Assembly: GCF_000621125.1 (NCBI RefSeq)
Contig: NZ_KK211214.1
Location: forward strand, 391,461 to 455,460
Origin: Maribacter antarcticus DSM 21422
GTDB lineage: Bacteria > Bacteroidota > Bacteroidia > Flavobacteriales > Flavobacteriaceae
DNA: 64,000 bases
Direction: 5' to 3'
A model generated the notes under the pieces. That model saw only the letters and a list, made by a program, of their open reading frames with translations, was not told the DNA's origin and did not search any database. Made by a program: the position numbers and the translations under genes. Of this stretch, positions 55,279 to 62,977 are shown one piece after another (within the stretch, counting starts at the first letter, position 1; every line of letters starts with the position of its first letter).

Positions 55279-56781
55279 TTATCGCATTACTTTTTTTAAT
55301 ACCCCGAGTACGCCTCTTATAAAAGTGGCGCTGGTAAGTACTTTTATAATGGGGTTTTGTCTTGTGCTAGTGCGAGTGCTTGCTCTTCTCGCAGGTTTAG
55401 CTTTTTCTGTTTCGGCTAATTTTTCGGCCTTTTCAATTTTTTTGTTTAATATTTCGTAGGCACTTTCACGGTCTATAATTTCCCCATACTTTTTAACTAA
55501 ATCTGATGTATCAATTACTGCTTTGAGCTCTTTGTTAGTGAGGATGTCCATGCGACTCATGGGTGCGCGTAATAAGGTAGCTGCTAAAGGAGTTGGCCTT
55601 CCTTTTTCATCTAAGGCAGAAATCAACGCTTCCCCGATACCCAGCGAGGTAAGCACTTCTTTGGTATTGTAAAATTCCGAAATCGGATAATTCTCCGCCG
55701 TAAGTTTTATGGCTTTCCTGTCTCTTGCTGTAAAGGCACGTAAGGCATGTTGTACTTTAAGTCCAAGCTGCGCCAGTACTTCGTTGGGAACATCGGTGGG
55801 ATTTTGGGTTACAAAATAGAGTCCAATACCTTTGGAGCGTATCAATTTTACAATGCTTTCTATCTGGTCTAGCAGTGCTTTTGATGCTTCCTTGAATATC
55901 AGATGAGCTTCGTCAATAAAAATAATAAGTTCAGGCCTATCGCTATCACCTTGCTCTGGAAAGCTATCATAAATTTCCGCCAACAAGCTCAGCATAAAGG
56001 TAGAAAATAGTTTAGGTCTATCTTGAATATCGGTCAGTCTAAGAATGTTTATGTAACCCCTGCCGTTTTCATCTATTCTAGTTAAATCATCTACTTCAAA
56101 TGATTTTTCTCCAAAAAACAAGTCTGCTCCTTGTTGCTCGAGTTCAATTATTTTCCTTAGAATGGAGCCGGTAGAACTTGTTGAAATACGGCCATATTCC
56201 TTAGCAAATTCAGCTTTTCCGGTACCAGTGGCATATTGGAGTACTTTTTTAAAGTCCTTAAGATCTAACAAAGGCAGCTTATTGTCATCACAGTATTTAA
56301 AGACTACGGCAACAATGCCTTGTTGTGTCTCGCTAAGGTTTAAAATACGAGAGAGTAGGGTAGGCCCGAATTCGGAAACCGTTGCCCTCATCTTAACTCC
56401 GTCTTGCTCGGATAGCGATAGGATTTCGATTGGAAAGCTTTTTGCTTCAAAGGGCATGCCAATTTTAGCATGGCGTTCATCAATTTTTGGGTGTCCTAGG
56501 CTGGGTTGTGCTAGTCCGCTTAAATCCCCTTTTAAATCCATTAATAAAACAGGAATACCTTTTTCCGATAGGTTTTCTGCCAAAACTTGTAATGTTTTTG
56601 TTTTTCCTGTTCCAGTTGCCCCTGAAATGAGTCCATGACGGTTAAGGGTTTTTAAAGGTATTTTCACTAACGCATTGGTGACGGCCTCTTTGTCTAGGAT
56701 GGCTGCTCCCATTATTATGAAATCGCCCTTGGTAGTATATCCTTTTTCAATATGTGTAAAGAAACCCTCTTTGGAACCCAT
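55279..56781 (-). CDS. HerA-like ATPase, DUF853 family
   Basis: A 500-residue cytosolic P-loop ATPase of the HerA/FtsK class (DUF853, YjgR type). Walker A is LISGATGTGKTKTLQVLAEN (about 53-62), Walker B LIIFIDEAHLIFKEASKALL (about 290), with RSKGIGLYFVTQNPTDVPNE as the sensor region. The last 60 residues form a charged coiled stretch (NKKIEKAEKLAETEKAKPAR) and a basic tail. No nuclease partner such as NurA is nearby, so this is not the repair or defence pairing. Role unknown. Confidence 0.88.
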   Translation of the reverse strand: MGSKEGFFTHIEKGYTTKGDFIIMGAAILDKEAVTNALVKIPLKTLNRHGLISGATGTGKTKTLQVLAENLSEKGIPVLLMDLKGDLSGLAQPSLGHPKIDERHAKIGMPFEAKSFPIEILSLSEQDGVKMRATVSEFGPTLLSRILNLSETQQGIVAVVFKYCDDNKLPLLDLKDFKKVLQYATGTGKAEFAKEYGRISTSSTGSILRKIIELEQQGADLFFGEKSFEVDDLTRIDENGRGYINILRLTDIQDRPKLFSTFMLSLLAEIYDSFPEQGDSDRPELIIFIDEAHLIFKEASKALLDQIESIVKLIRSKGIGLYFVTQNPTDVPNEVLAQLGLKVQHALRAFTARDRKAIKLTAENYPISEFYNTKEVLTSLGIGEALISALDEKGRPTPLAATLLRAPMSRMDILTNKELKAVIDTSDLVKKYGEIIDRESAYEILNKKIEKAEKLAETEKAKPARRASTRTSTRQNPIIKVLTSATFIRGVLGVLKKVMR

Positions 56782-56946
56782 CTTCTTTATTTTTGATAAA
56801 AATAGCTGATTTTAAGGAATGGGACGACAGATTTTCTATGGGGTTATTAAATGTAATTAACAGCTTTGTTTATGTCATTGTTTCTCAGCACTTGTTAAGT
56901 AAAAAAGAGCACCCCATTGTTCTTAAATATTAGCACTTGTTATTCG

Positions 56947-56954
56947 TATCTTTG
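56947..56954 (+). promoter_or_regulatory. Candidate -7 element immediately before queE
   Basis: TATCTTTG matches TAnnTTTG exactly and ends 4 bases before the queE ATG at 56959. With the usual 4-7-base distance to the transcript start, transcription would begin at or just inside the start codon, giving a leaderless or nearly leaderless message. Confidence 0.5.
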
Positions 56955-56958
56955 CAAG

Positions 56959-57591
56959 ATGGAAAAACAAGAGGTACTTGCTTTGGTTGATAAGGGAGTT
57001 ATGCTTCCTTTAATGGAGGAGTTTTATACCATACAGGGTGAAGGTTTTCATAAAGGAACCGCGGCCTATTTTATACGTGTAGGGGGCTGTGATGTTGGTT
57101 GTCATTGGTGCGATGTTAAAGAGAGCTGGAATGCGGATACCCATCCCCCTACCAATATCGATATTATTGTAGCCAATGCCGCTAAATATTCAGATACAAT
57201 AGTAGTTACAGGAGGTGAGCCGTTAACTTGGGATATGGGTCCACTGACGTCTTCCTTAAAAGCAAAACAATTAAAAACGCATATTGAGACCTCAGGAGCC
57301 TACCCGCTAAGCGGTGATTGGGATTGGATTTGTCTGTCTCCTAAAAAGAACAAATTACCTGAAGGGCGCATTTATGACGAGGCGCATGAGCTTAAGGTAA
57401 TTGTTTATAATAAGCACGATTTTTATTTTGCAGAAGAACAGGCTAAAAAAACCAACAAAGACTGTATTTTATACCTGCAGCCTGAGTGGAGCGTGCGCGA
57501 TAAAGTAACGCCGCTGATTGTGGATTACGTTATGAAAAACCCCAAGTGGAAGGTGTCCTTACAAACCCATAAATATTTGAATATTCCTTAA
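56959..57591 (+). CDS. queE: 7-carboxy-7-deazaguanine synthase
   Basis: A 210-residue radical-SAM enzyme that contracts carboxytetrahydropterin in the queuosine precursor pathway. The family start MEEFYTIQGEGFHKGTAAYF, the cluster motif GGCDVGCHWCDVKESW (Cys-x3-Cys-x2-Cys), VVTGGEPLTWDMG, HIETSGAYPLSGDWDWICLS and the end WKVSLQTHKYLNIP are all present. The ATG at 56959 is used, not one 14 codons earlier, because the -7 promoter element overlaps those codons. No queC, queD or queF is nearby. Confidence 0.94.
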   Translation: MEKQEVLALVDKGVMLPLMEEFYTIQGEGFHKGTAAYFIRVGGCDVGCHWCDVKESWNADTHPPTNIDIIVANAAKYSDTIVVTGGEPLTWDMGPLTSSLKAKQLKTHIETSGAYPLSGDWDWICLSPKKNKLPEGRIYDEAHELKVIVYNKHDFYFAEEQAKKTNKDCILYLQPEWSVRDKVTPLIVDYVMKNPKWKVSLQTHKYLNIP

Positions 57592-57806
57592 GGAAAAGCT
57601 GTTAGTTTCCTATGTCCTCTGTAGTACAAGTTATTTTGCTAAGCTGACTGAGACTTATGCTGAGTTAAGGAGTATAGAATTTATTGTAACGCTGCTATAA
57701 AATATGTTTTAAAGTCTTGAAAATCAGGACGGACCCCAGTATTCTCAAGAACGTAAGTAAACAAGACATAGTAAGAGTTATGAAGCCTAAACATAATAGT
57801 TATTTT

Positions 57807-58664
57807 TTACCTACCACCATTTGCCCTTAGATCAAGTACACATTCCGAATCTAAATCAACCGTGTAGCTTTTGCTGGTTTTAGATTGCAATAATCGCATC
57901 ATCGTATTTCCAGACAGATTACAGCTTGCTTTTAAACCATTATGCTCTGTAGTGCTTTTGCTAGCACCGCCTCCAAGTTGTAGTTCTGCGCGCATTAAAC
58001 AGCCTACTACATTGCAGTGGTTTGGTGCCTCAAGGTCTTCATGGTCATTTACAGGTGTTGAGCCAAGGTTTACCAGTCCAAATAAATGTCCAAACTCATG
58101 GTTTAACGTCGCAGACTCCACATCTGTAACCGATATTGACGGGTTTTGAGAGGCTAATCTTCTAATAGTATTTTCATAGATAATCATTGAGGTGTTTCTA
58201 TACACTGCCCCTACGGTAACTAAGCCTTCTGACATATCATCTCCTTCTGAAGGAGCATCTGCGAAATAGATATAAATTGCCAACGTTTTTCCGTCGTTAT
58301 AGGCAGTTCTGTTCTCTATTTCTAAATCTGAAATTTCTTCAAGGGTCAAGTCTTCTTCATCGGGGGATTCCAATTCTAAATACTGTACGGCTATGTTCTG
58401 TTTAAATGTATACTGTCTAAGGAAATCGGTAAATTGTGTGATGGTCTGTTCTCTCGGTCTAAAACCGGAAACATGGGCAATTTCAATTAGTATTTTATCA
58501 AAATTGGTATTTGAAAGAATATCGTTTGCGGAATCCCCTGTTGTTTGTAAGTTAGGTGTTTTATTTATTTCTTTTGGTTGAGCCTCCTCTTTGGAACAAC
58601 TATGAGAACCTATCAAAATAAACACACAAGACATAAGTACCAAAAGCCTTTTAGAATTCTTCAT
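57807..58664 (-). CDS. Metzincin-like metalloprotease lipoprotein
   Basis: A 285-residue protein starting MKNSKRLLVLMSCVFILIGS with lipobox SHSC. The zinc site is NHEFGHLFGLVNLG, an extended HExxHxxGxxx motif, and CLMRAELQLGG further on fits a Met-turn. Between them lies NDHEDLEAPNHCNVVG, and four cysteines near the end may form disulphides. An upstream ATG two codons earlier gives MCMKNS; the second ATG is preferred. The family is a small group of Bacteroidota lipoproteins; the substrate is unknown. It lies 36 bases before the methyltransferase gene end. Confidence 0.8.
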   Translation of the reverse strand: MKNSKRLLVLMSCVFILIGSHSCSKEEAQPKEINKTPNLQTTGDSANDILSNTNFDKILIEIAHVSGFRPREQTITQFTDFLRQYTFKQNIAVQYLELESPDEEDLTLEEISDLEIENRTAYNDGKTLAIYIYFADAPSEGDDMSEGLVTVGAVYRNTSMIIYENTIRRLASQNPSISVTDVESATLNHEFGHLFGLVNLGSTPVNDHEDLEAPNHCNVVGCLMRAELQLGGGASKSTTEHNGLKASCNLSGNTMMRLLQSKTSKSYTVDLDSECVLDLRANGGR

Positions 58665-58705
58665 ACACAATTTTTATAACCTCGCACTGCAAAAAACGTG
58701 CCCAT

Positions 58706-59443
58706 TTAGTACGTTTTTAAACTTAATCTAGCTAAGTAGTCGAAATGTTCTCCTTCAATTACTAGTTCACATACGAGTCCGTTAAACGCTGCCGCTCTTT
58801 GCAAGGTATTAAAATCCAAGTATAGCCATGGGAATTTATCGCTTTTTTGGTTCTTGTATTCCATAGTAAAGCTCACTTCTCCATAATACGCTACGTCTTC
58901 CGGAATCCAATACCCATCATCTTCATCCCTCTCAAACATATAAAGGATATCGCTGGAGTCCAAAAGTATTTGTCCTCCTTCGTTCAAAAGCGACTTTAAT
59001 TTGTTTAAAAACATGTCTATATGTTTTAGTCGACCCGAAATACCAATGCCGTTCATTAGAAGTAGGAGCGTGTCATACTTACCAAGGTCAAAATCGAGGA
59101 GCGTACCTTGACTAGTCTTTTTTATACCCCTAGATTTGCATACCGCTATGGCGCCGTGAGATTGGTCCATACAAGACACCACGAGTCCTTTTTTTTGTAA
59201 ATATAAACTGTGGTTTCCCGCTCCGCACCCTATATCCAAAGTAGAGCCCCTGCAAAGTTCCAAAGCTTGTTTCTCAAGATTCGGCATTTGCTCATAATTC
59301 CTAAAAAGGTATGGGAGGGGCAATACATCTTCTTCCTCCAGGGAGGAGTATGTGATGATATCGGAGGTATAGTCTCCGTTGTGGAAATCTAATAGCGCGT
59401 TGCCTAGTATATCTTTTTCCAAATTGATGGTTTTGCAATGCAA
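58706..59443 (-). CDS. Class I SAM-dependent methyltransferase
   Basis: A 245-residue methyltransferase. The S-adenosylmethionine-binding loop is GSTLDIGCGAGNHSLYLQKK (motif I), with VVSCMDQSHGAIAV for the acidic ribose contact and DTLLLLMNGIGISGRL as motif IV. Before it, LPLPYLFRNYEQMPNLEKQA forms the helical cap. The substrate is unknown. It diverges from the YkgJ gene, with 50 bases between the two starts, and lies upstream of the metalloprotease gene on the same strand. Confidence 0.88.
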   Translation of the reverse strand: MHCKTINLEKDILGNALLDFHNGDYTSDIITYSSLEEEDVLPLPYLFRNYEQMPNLEKQALELCRGSTLDIGCGAGNHSLYLQKKGLVVSCMDQSHGAIAVCKSRGIKKTSQGTLLDFDLGKYDTLLLLMNGIGISGRLKHIDMFLNKLKSLLNEGGQILLDSSDILYMFERDEDDGYWIPEDVAYYGEVSFTMEYKNQKSDKFPWLYLDFNTLQRAAAFNGLVCELVIEGEHFDYLARLSLKTY

Positions 59444-59470
59444 AAATCCCGTTTTTTAGAACGACTTCCC

Positions 59471-59478
59471 TAGTTTTG
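59471..59478 (+). promoter_or_regulatory. Candidate -7 element of the YkgJ gene
   Basis: TAGTTTTG matches TAnnTTTG exactly, 15 bases before the ATG at 59494. There is no clear -33 partner at the right distance. Confidence 0.38.
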
Positions 59479-59493
59479 AACTGAAACTTTTAT

Positions 59494-59994
59494 GTGATGG
59501 AGAAAACAATTACCGAATTACCTGTAAAGGCCAAGGAAAAGCATACTAAAAACAAGAAGTTTTTTGCCAAGCTAAAAAAGAAGCCGCCAAAAAATCTAGA
59601 TTATTTGATGCAGGAATTACATAAAGAAGAATTTCAACGCACCGATTGTCTTACCTGTGCCAACTGCTGTAAGACTACTGGGCCACTTTTTACCAATGCC
59701 GATATTGAGCGCATCGCCAAACACTTTCGTTTAAAACCTCAAAAATTTATAGACACCTATTTGCATCTGGATGAGGAAAATGATTATGTGCTCCAAGGGG
59801 TTCCATGTACATTTTTAGGTACGGATAACTACTGTTCTATATATGATGTGCGACCCAAAGCGTGCCGAGAGTTTCCACATACCAACCGAAAAAAGTTTCA
59901 GCAAATAAGTAACCTTACCCTTAAAAACGTGGCTATTTGTCCTGCTGCATTTAATATTGTGGAGGAGATGAAGAAAAGAGTTGGCGGAATATAG
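59494..59994 (+). CDS. YkgJ-family cysteine cluster protein
   Basis: A 166-residue protein of the zinc- or iron-binding YkgJ family. The motif CLTCANCCKTTGPLF supplies Cys-x2-Cys-x2-Cys-Cys, and CTFLGTDNYCSIYDVRPKAC supplies a second set, followed by REFPHTN. The N-terminal 30 residues are lysine-rich (KEKHTKNKKFFAKLKKKPPK). Function is unknown in the family, although metal-cluster binding is expected. A second in-frame ATG directly follows the first, so the start may be one codon later. Divergent from the methyltransferase gene. Confidence 0.85.
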   Translation: MMEKTITELPVKAKEKHTKNKKFFAKLKKKPPKNLDYLMQELHKEEFQRTDCLTCANCCKTTGPLFTNADIERIAKHFRLKPQKFIDTYLHLDEENDYVLQGVPCTFLGTDNYCSIYDVRPKACREFPHTNRKKFQQISNLTLKNVAICPAAFNIVEEMKKRVGGI

Positions 59995-60082
59995 TAGCAT
60001 TAAGAATACAGTAAATACATCCTTTATAATACCGTGAACTCTGAATTTAACTACTGAAAAGTAAAATAAGTATATTTAAAGC

Positions 60083-60937
60083 ATGGAACAATTGATTACT
60101 TATTTCGAAACCATACCACCCTTACATCGAACCTTAATTTTAGTAGGGGGCATCACATTCTTCTGGATTTTAGAAGGTATTGTACCTTTATTTAGTGTCA
60201 GGTATAAGAAATGGAAGCATGCATTGCCTAATATGTTTTTTACGTTAACGACGATTATTATCAATTTCCCCTTAGCATTTTTACTATTGAAAACCTCGGA
60301 TTGGACGGTGGTTAATAATTTTGGAATCATCAATTGGTTGCCAAAAATACCCTTTTGGCTATATGTAGTTTTGGGGGTAATGCTGTTAGATTTGATAGGT
60401 GCCTACACTGCACATTTTGTAGAACATAAAGTGAAGCCGCTGTGGATGGTGCATTTGGTGCATCATTCCGACCATAATGTGGATACTACGACTGCCAATA
60501 GACACCATCCTTTAGAAAGTCTGATTCGTTATATGTTTACGCTATTAGGGGTTTTTCTGGTAGGTGCTCCGGTGGGAATTATCATGCTGTATCAAAGTCT
60601 TTCCGTAGTGCTTTCCCAATTTAATCATGCAAATATTAAGTTGCCCACAAAACTGGATACCGCTATAAGTTGGTTGCTTATTTCTCCTGATATGCACAAG
60701 GTGCATCACCATTACAAATTACCCTACACAGATTCTAATTATGGAAATATTTTCTCTATTTGGGATCACATGTTCGGAACGTATATGGCCCTTAATCGTG
60801 AAAAAATCACTTATGGCGTAGATACCTTCCCCAACGAAAAAGAGAATTCGAGTATTAAGGGACTATTGAAGCAACCTTTTCATAGGTATCGTAAACCTTC
60901 AGCCATTGACAACAGAGAAGGGAATGTTGCTGTATAG
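60083..60937 (+). CDS. Fatty acid hydroxylase/sterol desaturase-family membrane protein
   Basis: A 284-residue di-iron membrane oxygenase of the sterol desaturase superfamily. Three hydrophobic regions (about 17-38, 48-70, 88-112) precede the histidine boxes HFVEHKVKPLWMVHLVHHSD, NRHHPLE and HKVHHHYKLP, spread as in the family (HxxxH, HxxHH, HxxHH). The usual substrates are fatty acids, sterols or carotenoids; the actual one cannot be told here. A carotenoid hydroxylase role is tempting given blh in the same window but is not supported. Confidence 0.85.
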   Translation: MEQLITYFETIPPLHRTLILVGGITFFWILEGIVPLFSVRYKKWKHALPNMFFTLTTIIINFPLAFLLLKTSDWTVVNNFGIINWLPKIPFWLYVVLGVMLLDLIGAYTAHFVEHKVKPLWMVHLVHHSDHNVDTTTANRHHPLESLIRYMFTLLGVFLVGAPVGIIMLYQSLSVVLSQFNHANIKLPTKLDTAISWLLISPDMHKVHHHYKLPYTDSNYGNIFSIWDHMFGTYMALNREKITYGVDTFPNEKENSSIKGLLKQPFHRYRKPSAIDNREGNVAV

Positions 60938-61151
60938 TTAGTAAAGAAATTTGTTGTGTATATACTAGGATAAAATCATTTTTAGTCTTTTTGCTTAACT
61001 GTTTATTTTAAAACGGCTCAAATCGCACCTTCCAAATTTTATAATTGTAATAGGTTTAAATATCCTTTAATCAAACTATCTTATCTTTCCTAGTTATTAG
61101 ATTAACGAGCTTTAGCTTTAATCCAGAACTAACCCTAATTTAAAATAATTC

Positions 61152-62019
61152 ATGAAAATTGTTATTCTCTCTCAACATCTATATGCTACTAAACGCCTTA
61201 TTGAAGCTGGGGTCGCCAAAGGGCACGAGATGCAGATTATAGACCATACTAAATGTGATCTTATTATAGAAAAAAAAGCCAGGACGCATTTATCAAGGAA
61301 AGGAAATTGACGATATTGATGGGGTTATTGCTCGTATAGGTGCTTCTATTACCTTTTATGGAACTGCAGTAGTTCGTCAATTTGAAATGATGAAAGTATT
61401 TACGGCATTAGAATCTCAAGCCTTGGTAAGGTCACGTGACAAATTAAGAGGCCTTCGGATATTATCAAGGGCTGGTTTGGGGTTTCCAAAAACAGTTTTT
61501 AGTAACTATTTTAAAAATGTAGGCGCAATTATACACAAAGCTGCTGGTGTACTTGTGGTTATAAAATTAATGGAAGGTACTCAGGGTATTGGTGTTGTAT
61601 TAGCGTACAACCGGAATTCTGCAGAACCCATATTAGAGGCTTTCAATGGATCACAAGCTAGGGTTATCGTTTAGGAATTTATCAAGGAGGCCAAAGGTGC
61701 GGATATTAGGGCTTTTGTTATTGACGGAGTGGTGGTTGGATAGATGTAACGCCAGGGTAAAGAAGGTGAATTTCGTTCCAATCTGCACAGAGGTGGTTCA
61801 GCCAACATTATTGAACTTACAGATGAAGAAGAGAATGCGGCCATAAAAGCAGCCAAAGTCTTGGGACTTGGTGTTGCTGGGGTAAATATGTTGCAATCGG
61901 CAACAGGATCTTTAATTTTAGAAGTACACTCATCTCTAGGATTCGAGGGAATAGAATTAGCAACAGGAAAAGGTATCGCAAGTAAGATAATTCAGCATAT
62001 GGAGCGCAATGTTGAATAA
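61152..62019 (+). pseudogene. rimK: Broken rimK (S6-glutamate ligase family)
   Basis: MKIVILSQHLYATKRLIEAG at 61152 opens a RimK-type ATP-grasp ligase. A single-base change in a run of eight A (near 61270) shifts the frame, after which DGVIARIGASITFYGTAVVR, GVVLAYN and VIKLMEGTQGIGVVLAYNR match the ligase core. Three internal stops follow: TAG after ARVIV (61672-61674), and TAG and TAA in the stretch VVVG-(stop)-M-(stop)-RQGKEGEF near 61741-61749. The end ([34 protein letters not shown]) is in frame to TAA at 62017. Multiple lesions make a functional product very unlikely. Confidence 0.9.
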
Positions 62020-62973
62020 GGAAATTGAAGTATTAGGGCAAATCATTGCCAAAGGAAAAGGAGTTCAGTTAAATTTAGATATTGCCAAGTTACATACGCC
62101 GATAAAAATTCAAGTACCTATAATTGTAGAGCGGGGAAAGAAAGAAGGGCCTACATTGCTTGTAACTGGCGGAATTCATGGTAATGAAATTAATGGTATT
62201 GAGATTGTAAGACAACTCATTTCTAAAGAATACAATAAGCCAGAGTTGGGAATGGTTATATGTATTCCAGTGGTAAATGTATTTGGTTTTTTGGATCAGG
62301 CGAGACAATTTCCTGATGGGAGAGACTTAAATCGTGTGTTTCCTGGCAGTCCACGGGGTTCTTTGGCAAGTAGATTTGCGTACCATATCATAAAGGAAAT
62401 AGCTCCATTAGTAGACTACTGCATAGACTATCATACTGGTGGGGATAGTAGGTTTATCGTACCACAAGTTCGTATTGGTAAGCATGACATTGCTAGTCTT
62501 GAGCTCGCAAAGGTTTTTAGTCCTTCCTTCATTATTAAATCTGCACGTAGGGAGAAATCTTTATGGGAAACATTCATAAGCTAGATAAAAAAGTACTGCT
62601 GTACGAGGGTGGTAAATCACTTCACATAGATGATGAAATAACCAAAACCGGTTTACACGGTGCATTGCGCGTCATGCAACATTTGGGAATGCGTAATTTT
62701 GAAAATGAACTTACTGAAGGCAATGCAGTCGAATCCAGCCCTATCATAATACAAAATTCCACTTGGATACGCGCTGGTTATTCTGGTATGATGCACCCTT
62801 ACATAGCACCAGGAGAAAAAGTAGAAAAAGGGACTGTTTTAGGTAGTATCTCCGACCCTTTTGGTTCTTTTGAACGTGCTATTAAATCACAATTTTCAGG
62901 GTATGTTATTTGCGTTAACCAATCTCCAATTGTGAACCAAGGAGATGGTATTTTTCATATTTCAAAAGAGTAA
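62009..62973 (+). pseudogene. Frameshifted succinylglutamate desuccinylase/aspartoacylase-family gene
   Basis: From ATG 62009 the frame gives an M14-like zinc hydrolase with the metal motif TGGIHGNEINGIEIVRQL (HxxE), FPDGRDLNRVFPGSPRGSLA and YCIDYHTGGDSRFIVPQVRI, then ends early at 62584. The rest of the family continues in another frame from about 62563 (HKLDKKVLLYEGGKSLHIDD, ITKTGLHGALRVMQHLGM, then SGMMHPYIAPGEKVEKGTVL) to TAA at 62971-62973. A single frameshift near 62563-62580 separates them. It overlaps the rimK remnant by 11 bases, so the two formed an operon; relatives are often found beside rimK. Confidence 0.82.
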
Positions 62974-62977
62974 GTTT

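Noticed and set aside
61387..61846. Two separate small genes in the rimK region
   Set aside because: Both are fragments or frame shadows of the broken RimK coding sequence.
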